The notes beneath the pieces are model-generated. The model made no database searches. It was not told where the DNA came from and saw only the letters and a list, made by a program, of their open reading frames with translations. Below, piece after piece: positions 59,079 through 64,000 of a stretch of 64,000 nt of DNA. The stretch's first letter is position 1; each line of letters starts with the position of its first letter. The stretch is from RYN-230 sp963837515 (lineage in GTDB: Bacteria; Actinomycetota; Actinomycetes; Streptosporangiales; Streptosporangiaceae), in NCBI GenBank assembly GCA_963837515.1, contig CAWINT010000012.1, positions 186,001-250,000 on the forward strand, given 5' to 3'. A program made the translations under genes and the position numbers.

Positions 59079-59838
59079 GCGGCCCGCCGCCCGGCCCGCC
59101 CGGGACCGATCGCGGCGACGTGGCCATCGTCATCGCCGCCCGGGACGAGGCCGACCGGATCCAGGCCACGGTCAAAGCCGCGGCCGATATCCCTGGGACC
59201 GGCCTGCTGATCGTGGTGGATGACGGGTCACGGGACGGCACCGCCGGCGCGGCCGAGAGCGCCGGGGCAATGGTGCTGCGCCACCCGCGGAGCCTGGGCA
59301 AGGGCGCGGCCATGGAAAGCGGCGCGGAGGCGGTCCGCCTGCTGGAGCGCGCCGAGCACCGGGTCGGCCCGCGGCACCTGCTGTTCCTCGACGGTGACCT
59401 GGCCGAGTCGGCGGCCTATGGCAGCGCCCTGGCCGAGCCGGTCCGGGCCGGCCAGGCCGACATGACCATCGCGGTCTTCACCGAGCGGGTGCGGGCGGCG
59501 GGCACGGCTTCGTGGTGGGGCTGTCGGGCACCGGTATCCGGCGCGCCACTGGCTGGGCCCCGGCCCAGCCGCTGAATGGGCAGCGCTGCCTCACCCGGGC
59601 GGCCTTCGAGCTGGCCCGGCCGCTGGCCCGGGGCTGGGGAGTGGAGACCGCCCTCACCATCGACGTGTTCCGCCGTGGCCTGCGGGTACTCGAGGTCGAG
59701 GTGCCGATGAGCCACCGGGCCACTGGGACCGACTGGCGGGCTCAGTGGCACCGGGCCCGCCAGTTCGCCGATGTGGCCCGCGCGCTCAGCACCCGCGATC
59801 CACAGGTCCGACGGGCGGTCCGCCTGCTCCGCCCATGA
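59075..59838 (+). pseudogene. Glycosyltransferase family 2, split by a frameshift
   Basis: The first part (59075 to about 59500) holds a GT-A nucleotide-sugar domain: VAIVIAARDEADRI, LLIVVDDGSRDGTAG, LGKGAAMESG, HLLFLDGDLAES. The second part (from about 59500, in another frame) reads HGFVVGLSGTGIRRATGW, LNGQRCLTRAAFEL, GWGVETALTIDVF, VPMSHRATGTDW, the normal C-terminal half. One base appears lost in the run near 59484-59503. The second half ends at 59838 and overlaps the next gene's ATG by 4 bp, which shows it is the ancestral frame. If the missing base is a sequencing error the gene is intact; it would be a polyprenyl-phosphate or similar sugar transferase. Confidence 0.82.
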
Positions 59839-61598
59839 CCGCGCCCGGCCGGCTTTCCACCCCAGGGACGCGGGCCGTGGGTGACCTGAGGGTGCCGCGG
59901 CGGCTGGGCGGGGCGGGGCTCATGCTCACCACCGCCAGCGTGCTGGGCACCCTGGCGGTGGGCGTGCTCGGCCCTTCGGTCATGGAGCCGGCGCTCCCCG
60001 GGCGGCCCGGGCAACCGCCGTGGGCCAGCCCGGTCCATCCCCCGGCCGCCCTGGCCGTCGCCCTGGCCGCGGCCGCCCTGGCGGCGGGCACCGGCGGGCT
60101 CGGGCTCTGCTTGTTCGCCGCGCACCGCGGCTGGACGGCCGCTCCCCGGGCCCTGCTCGGTGCGGGGATCGCCGCGGCGGGCGTGATTGCGCTGGTGCCG
60201 CCGTTCGGCTCAGCGGATCAGCTGAATTACGCTGCCTTCGGACGGATGGTGATCACCGGCCACGATCCCTACACCACCACCGCGGCCATGCTGGCCCGCC
60301 TTGGGGACCCGGTGGCCCGCGCGGTGCAGGACTGGCGGGGCGCCCCCTCGGTGTACGGCAGCGCGGCGTCCGGCCTGCAGGCGCTGGCGTCCGCGGCCGG
60401 CGGAACCTCGGTGCGGCTCACCGTCTTCGCCGGGTCGGCTCTGACCGCCGCCGCCTTCGCCATGGCCGGCCTGCTGCTGCACCGGATGACCCGGGGCAAC
60501 CGGGCGGCGCAGTTCCGGGCGGCCCTGTTGTGGACGGCGAACCCGGTGCTGCTGCAGGTCCTGGTGGCGGGCGCCCATCTGGACAGCGAAGCGGCCGGGT
60601 GCGTCCTGGCCGGGCTGGCCGTCGGCGGCCTGGCGCTGCGTTCGGCGCGGTCCTGGCGGCTGGCCAGCGGCGGCGCCGCCGCCGGGGCACTCCTGGCCCT
60701 GGGCGCGGCCGTGAAGCTGAGCATGGCGCTGGTGCCGGCTGGGATGATCATCGCGCTCCTGGCGGTGGCGGCCCTCCGGCGCTCCGGGTGGCCCGGTGCG
60801 CGGCGGCCGGTCCTGGCGGCGGCCGGCCTCGGCGGCGGCTTCGTGCTCGCGACCGCACTGGCACTGCTGCCCTGGGGGCCCGGATCGCTGCGGCCGGCGC
60901 TGCGGGACGGGGGGCTGGTGTCGGTCGGGTCGCCGTGGCGGGCCACGCGGTCGGCGTTGCGCCTGCTCGGCGGGCTGCCGGAGGGTGCCGCCGATGGTGT
61001 GGTCCGGGCCTCGGCGGTCGTCCTGGGGCTGCTGCTGCTGGCGATGCTGCTGCGTGCGCTGGTGCTGGGTCCCGCGTCCGCTGTCCTGGACCCGCCGCCG
61101 GGACCGGCCGGGTCCGGGCAGGCCGGGTCCGGGCAGGCCGGGTCCGGGCAGGCCGGGTCCGGGCAGCTAGCTGAGCTGGCCGCGGCGGGTGCCGCGGCCG
61201 CCGCCCTGGCCTGGCTGTTCGCCTGGCCCTACGTGCTGCCCTGGTACGACGCGCTCGGCTGGGCGCTGCTGGCGCTGGTCCCCGCGGCGGGCAGCGCCGG
61301 TGCTGTTGCCACCGGGGGCGCAGTGGCCAGGGCGGTGCCGGTGGCGGTGTGGCGCGGCCGGAACGTGCCCCTGGTGCCGGCGCTGGACTGGCTGCTGCTG
61401 GCGCGGACCGCCGCGCTCGGCTTCGGCTACCTGCCCGCCCGTGGCCTCCGGCTGCCGCCCAGCCTGGCCTGGCTGGAGACCGTGGTGCGCACCGGGGTGA
61501 CCCCCGTCGTCCTGCTCACCGCCGCGGTGGCCCTGGCCGGGCTGCTCTGGCCGCGCCGGGCCCGGCCGTCAGTGCCGTCCGTTCAGGCGGTGCGCTGA
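59835..61598 (+). CDS. Polytopic mannosyltransferase-like membrane protein (MptA/MptB-like)
   Basis: 587 residues with about twelve helices. The first periplasmic loop contains PFGSADQLNYAAFGRMVITGHDPYTTT, resembling the acidic catalytic loop of polyprenyl-phosphate-dependent GT-C mannosyltransferases. Other marks are LLWTANPVLLQVLVAGAHLDS and KLSMALVPAGMI. A 15-bp repeat (61110-61169) inserts GSGQA units into a loop. It is coupled to the GT2 gene by ATGA, suggesting that GT2 makes the lipid-linked sugar and this protein uses it (inference). Confidence 0.83.
   Translation: MTAPGRLSTPGTRAVGDLRVPRRLGGAGLMLTTASVLGTLAVGVLGPSVMEPALPGRPGQPPWASPVHPPAALAVALAAAALAAGTGGLGLCLFAAHRGWTAAPRALLGAGIAAAGVIALVPPFGSADQLNYAAFGRMVITGHDPYTTTAAMLARLGDPVARAVQDWRGAPSVYGSAASGLQALASAAGGTSVRLTVFAGSALTAAAFAMAGLLLHRMTRGNRAAQFRAALLWTANPVLLQVLVAGAHLDSEAAGCVLAGLAVGGLALRSARSWRLASGGAAAGALLALGAAVKLSMALVPAGMIIALLAVAALRRSGWPGARRPVLAAAGLGGGFVLATALALLPWGPGSLRPALRDGGLVSVGSPWRATRSALRLLGGLPEGAADGVVRASAVVLGLLLLAMLLRALVLGPASAVLDPPPGPAGSGQAGSGQAGSGQAGSGQLAELAAAGAAAAALAWLFAWPYVLPWYDALGWALLALVPAAGSAGAVATGGAVARAVPVAVWRGRNVPLVPALDWLLLARTAALGFGYLPARGLRLPPSLAWLETVVRTGVTPVVLLTAAVALAGLLWPRRARPSVPSVQAVR
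61110..61169. repeat. 15-bp tandem repeat, four copies
   Basis: Unit gggtccgggcaggcc at 61110-61124, 61125-61139, 61140-61154 and a variant at 61155-61169. It encodes GSGQA units in a loop of the membrane protein. Confidence 0.92.
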
Positions 61599-62854
61599 TC
61601 GGGTTTCCCGGTATCGATCCCGTGCTGCAACAGCAGGTCCTGCAGGCGGCGGACCTCCGCCCGGAGCCGGTCGATCTCCTGGGCCAGAACCTCGGGATCG
61701 GTCCCCGCCGCCCACTGCGCCAGCCGGCGGTCCCGCTCGGCGAGCAGGTCGCGCTCCCGCTCCCGCAGCGCGACGGCCCGCTGGTGATCCCGTGCGTCGA
61801 TGGCAGCGTCCTTTTCCCGGCGCGCCTGCTCGACCTGGAAGTCAAGGTCGCGCAGCTGCGGCGGGACGGTCTGCGCGACGCCGGGCGATCCCCCGGGCCG
61901 TTGCCCAGGCGCACCGACCCCTGGAGGCGCGGTGGCCAGCAGGCTCACCACCTGCTTGCGGACCTGCGCACGCGTGACGCCCAGGTCGGTGAGGACCTGG
62001 ACGGCGACCCCGTCGTCCTGCCGGACCAGGCCGAGCAGCAGGTGCTCGGGGCCGATGTACAGGTGGCCGAGGTCCGCGGCTTCGCGTACGGCCAGGCCGA
62101 GCGCCTTCTTGGCACGGGCCGTGAACGGGAGGTGGCCGACGGGCTCGTCGAGGCCGGGCTCGACGAGCTGCAGGATCCGCTGGCGCGCCGGGTCCTCGGT
62201 AACGCCCAGCGCCAGCAGCGCCCGCGCCGCCACCCCGTCGCGGTCCTGGATGAGGCTGAGCAGCAGGTGCTCGGTCCCGATGAACCCGTGCCGCAGCGAC
62301 CGGGCCTCCCGCTGACTGGTGATGACCACGTCCCGGGCGCGCGGGCTGAACCGCCGGAACATGCCCTTTTTCCGGTTCCGCTGGCCCCGGGTGGGCCGCC
62401 ATCCATGCATCGATTCCTCCTTGTCCGGTGCGTGGTTGGGGGAAAGCCGCGGTGCCAGCCACGCGGCCAGGGCCGCGGGTGTCAGCTGGCCGGTCTCCGC
62501 GGCGGCGATGATGCCCTGGACGGCCCGGGGCGGGTCCAGGTCGGCCTGCCAGCCGTCGAGGGCCAGGACGGTGGTGGCCGCGGCGACGGCGACGGCCGCG
62601 TTCCCGCGCTGGAACGGGCGACGGCGGATCAGGGCGCACAGCAGTGCGGCCGCGGCTTCCGCCGCCTCGCCCGTGTGATCCCGCGCCGCTGGGCGCTGGG
62701 TCCCCGTCGGCTGGGTCCCCGGCACCGGCACCGCTTCGGCCAGGGCCGCTTCGGCTGCGGGCACGTCGAGCAGGCCGAGCGCGGTCCGGGTGTCCACGCC
62801 GAGCGTCTTCGCCCCGATGATCACCAGCGCGGGCAGGTCGAGGGCGGAGATCAT
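61583..62854 (-). CDS. Degenerate Doc/Fic-like domain fused to ClpC N- and M-type domains
   Basis: 423 residues, three parts. Residues about 1-140 resemble the Doc toxin: LLCALIRRRPFQRGNAAVAVAAATTVLALDGW and AAETGQLTPAALAAWL align with Doc's Fic helix region. Of the motif HxFxDxNKR only F and N remain (R79, R83, A86, A87 replace His, Asp, Lys, Arg). Residues about 163-310 form two ClpC N-domain repeats (ARDVVITSQREARSLRHGFIGTEHLLLSLI; AKKALGLAVREAADLGHLYIGPEHLLLGLV). Residues about 330-400 resemble the ClpC middle (UVR-like) coil. There is no AAA+ ATPase. An internal ATG at 62410 has a strong AAGGAGG, so a shorter N+M form may be made. Its ATG overlaps the RHH gene by 4 bp; its 3' end overlaps the convergent gene by 16 bp. 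Confidence 0.8.
   Translation of the reverse strand: MISALDLPALVIIGAKTLGVDTRTALGLLDVPAAEAALAEAVPVPGTQPTGTQRPAARDHTGEAAEAAAALLCALIRRRPFQRGNAAVAVAAATTVLALDGWQADLDPPRAVQGIIAAAETGQLTPAALAAWLAPRLSPNHAPDKEESMHGWRPTRGQRNRKKGMFRRFSPRARDVVITSQREARSLRHGFIGTEHLLLSLIQDRDGVAARALLALGVTEDPARQRILQLVEPGLDEPVGHLPFTARAKKALGLAVREAADLGHLYIGPEHLLLGLVRQDDGVAVQVLTDLGVTRAQVRKQVVSLLATAPPGVGAPGQRPGGSPGVAQTVPPQLRDLDFQVEQARREKDAAIDARDHQRAVALRERERDLLAERDRRLAQWAAGTDPEVLAQEIDRLRAEVRRLQDLLLQHGIDTGKPDQRTA
62403..62422 (-). promoter_or_regulatory. Internal ribosome binding site in the Doc-ClpC fusion gene
   Basis: AAGGAGGA sits 4 bp before an in-frame ATG (62410; peptide MHGWRPTRG) exactly at the junction between the Doc-like and ClpC-like parts. 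This is one of the best ribosome binding sites in the window and probably yields a separate ClpC-N/M protein of about 275 residues. Confidence 0.6.
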
Positions 62855-63075
62855 GACTGGTCGTCCCGGAGCAGCTGCAGCATCCGCTGGTGCCGGGCCA
62901 GGTTCTCCTCCAGCAACCGGATGAAGCGCTCGTCCTTCTGCCGGGCGGCCACCAGGCCGGCGATGGCCTCGCGCACCACGTCGGATACCGAACGCCCTTC
63001 CACCTCGGCGACCGCTTCCAGCCGCTCGGCCAGCGCCGGCTCGAGCCGCAGCACCATGTTCTTGGTCCGCACCAC
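62851..63075 (-). CDS. Ribbon-helix-helix (CopG/Arc-type) DNA-binding protein
   Basis: 74 residues. MVLRLEPALAERLEAVAEVEGRSVSDVVREAIAGLVAAR is a ribbon-helix-helix fold; the C-terminal helix (RFIRLLEENLARHQRMLQLL) could bind the partner protein. In position and size it looks like an antitoxin of a Phd/Doc-type pair and is translationally coupled (ATGA) to the Doc-ClpC fusion. GTG at 63075 has GGGAG upstream. Repeated GATATCAC boxes in front of it are likely its operator. Confidence 0.88.
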   Translation of the reverse strand: MVRTKNMVLRLEPALAERLEAVAEVEGRSVSDVVREAIAGLVAARQKDERFIRLLEENLARHQRMLQLLRDDQS

Positions 63076-63094
63076 ACGTCTCCCTAGCTATCGA

Positions 63095-63110
63095 GATATC
63101 ACGATATCAC
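63095..63110. promoter_or_regulatory. Repeated operator boxes before the RHH gene
   Basis: Two adjacent 8-bp direct repeats gatatcac (63095-63102 and 63103-63110), with an inverted pairing atatc-ac-gatat across their junction. RHH repressors commonly bind such tandem half-sites, so autoregulation is likely. Confidence 0.55.
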
Positions 63111-63153
63111 ACATACTGGCGGGGGCGCCATCACACATACTGGCGGGGGCGCC
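63106..63153. repeat. Perfect 24-bp direct duplication in the RHH/pheA intergenic region
   Basis: Two identical 24-bp copies (63106-63129 and 63130-63153), starting atcacacatactggc and ending in the hairpin-prone ggcgggggcgcc. They lie between the divergent RHH and pheA genes and overlap the likely operator. Confidence 0.92.
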
Positions 63154-63235
63154 GGCGGCCGCTGGTATCCTCACGGACTGCTGCGCGACGGGCCGGTGCA
63201 GCCACGTCAACGTGATCGGCCCAGGTGAAGGCGGT

Positions 63236-64000
63236 GTGATCGCACTGTCCCCCAGCGACACGGACCAGTCAGGCAAGCCCGCACGGTATGCCTATCTCGG
63301 GCCGGAAGGAACCTTCACCCAGGCGGCGTTGCTCGCCTTCGACGGCGGGGCGGCAGACGATTCGCTGCCGTGCGTCAGCATCCAGGCCACCCTGGAGGCG
63401 GTCCGCACCGGCACGGCCGAGCGGGGCATCGTGCCCATCGAGAACTCGGTGGAGGGCGCGGTCACCGCCACCCTGGACGGCCTGGCCACCGGCGAAGAAC
63501 TGGTGATCAGCGCCGAGGTGCCGCTGGAGGTCGCGTTCGCGCTGCTGGCCCGGCCGGGCAGTCAGCTGGGGGATGTCGCGACGGTCGGCGGGCATCCGCA
63601 GGCCCAGGCCCAGTGCCGCCGGTGGCTGGCCGGCCACCTGCCCGCGGCGATATGGCGCCCGGCCGCGTCGAACGCCGAGGCGGCCCGTCAGGTGGCGGAT
63701 GGGGAACTGGATGCCGCGCTGGCCGGGGCCTTCGCTGCGGACCGCTACGGGCTGACCGCGCTGGCCAGCGATGCGCACGACCGGCCGGGCGCGGTGACCC
63801 GCTTCGTGGTGGTCGCCCGGCCCGGACCGCTGCCCGCGGCCACCGGTTCGGACCGCACCTCCCTAGTGGCCTTCCTGGCCGAGGACCACCCGGGTGCGCT
63901 GATGGAGATCCTGACCGAGTTCGCGGTACGCGGGATCAACCTGATGCGCATCGAGTCACGCCCCACCGGCGACCGGCTGGGAAGGTATTACTTCTTCATC
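63236..64000 (+). CDS. pheA: Prephenate dehydratase PheA, 3' end outside window
   Basis: Converts prephenate to phenylpyruvate in phenylalanine synthesis. The 255 residues present include the catalytic domain: YAYLGPEGTFTQAAL, GIVPIENSVEGAV, GGHPQAQAQCRRWL, and the TRF motif in GAVTRFVVV. The ACT regulatory domain begins TSLVAFLAEDHPGALMEIL and includes ESRP, the phenylalanine-binding segment. GTG at 63236 is preceded by GGTGAAGG; an in-frame GTG at 63212 lacks a binding site. No stop is reached by the window edge. Confidence 0.95.
   Translation, partial: MIALSPSDTDQSGKPARYAYLGPEGTFTQAALLAFDGGAADDSLPCVSIQATLEAVRTGTAERGIVPIENSVEGAVTATLDGLATGEELVISAEVPLEVAFALLARPGSQLGDVATVGGHPQAQAQCRRWLAGHLPAAIWRPAASNAEAARQVADGELDAALAGAFAADRYGLTALASDAHDRPGAVTRFVVVARPGPLPAATGSDRTSLVAFLAEDHPGALMEILTEFAVRGINLMRIESRPTGDRLGRYYFFI

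Noticed and set aside
63106..63153. 24-bp duplication considered as attachment sites or transposon target duplication
   Set aside because: The copies are directly adjacent with nothing between them, and no integrase or transposase is nearby.

Overview
The window is very GC-rich (roughly three quarters G+C), gene-dense, and uses many GTG starts, strong third-position G/C and 4-bp ATGA/GTGA gene overlaps. Together with actinobacterial marker genes (crgA; the fhaA-fhaB-pstP-rodA-pbpA-pknB block; LCP, DUF6114, DUF6230, DUF5324 and DUF6542 families; leaderless-looking transcripts) this points to the chromosome of a filamentous or soil actinomycete. I cannot fix the genus. No CRISPR array, insertion sequence, prophage or rRNA operon is visible. 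One tRNA is present.

Layout. 1-4.9 kb: the 3' part of a fused enoyl-CoA hydratase/3-hydroxyacyl-CoA dehydrogenase gene, a frameshifted GH13 glycosidase, a GDPD-like protein and an orphan pyrH. 4.9-9.8 kb: a complete phenylacetyl-CoA epoxidase operon (paaABCDE) divergent from paaI and a TetR regulator, with a palindromic operator between them. 9.8-13.3 kb: a DUF2000 protein divergent from a truncated AraC regulator, then a DUF6542 protein and an LCP wall ligase. 13.5-17 kb: flavin reductase and RibD-like reductase, then trpS preceded by a short leader ORF with tandem Trp codons, and two small oxidoreductase-type genes. 17-25.4 kb: PadR/membrane/pentapeptide operon, DUF2252, ATP-dependent DNA ligase, and a DUF6230-DUF6114-secreted protein operon.

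25.4-35.8 kb is the conserved growth and division block: DUF5324, ppiA, rhomboid, crgA, pknB, pbpA, rodA, pstP, fhaB, fhaA, tRNA-Leu(CAG). 35.9-43 kb: a FAD oxidoreductase, and facing it a five-gene group 3b-type [NiFe]-hydrogenase operon containing a cyclic-nucleotide-binding gene, preceded by a universal stress protein gene. 43-51.3 kb: an Fpg-family glycosylase, an SSI-like inhibitor, a GH25-lectin protein, a PAS/GAF histidine kinase, a Wzm/Wzt-type exporter and a MarR regulator with twin operators. 51.3-55.8 kb: two paralogous polytopic membrane proteins. 56-61.6 kb: an RsbW-like ATPase, an arginine-deiminase-like protein with altered catalytic residues, a STAS protein, a frameshifted GT2 and a polytopic mannosyltransferase-like protein. 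61.6-64 kb: an operon of an RHH protein and a fusion of a degenerate Doc/Fic-like domain with ClpC N- and M-type domains but no AAA+ ATPase, divergent from pheA, which runs off the window.

Two points stand out. The trpS leader looks like ribosome-mediated attenuation, possibly from a leaderless leader peptide. The RHH/Doc-ClpC(N+M) operon is the best candidate for an undescribed system. In-frame minisatellites (15, 18 or 21 bp units) recur in coding regions, and three genes (GH13, DUF6114, GT2) carry what look like single-base losses in GC-rich runs, two of them in a 14-bp copy of a 15-bp array. These may be real decay or assembly error; only re-sequencing can decide.
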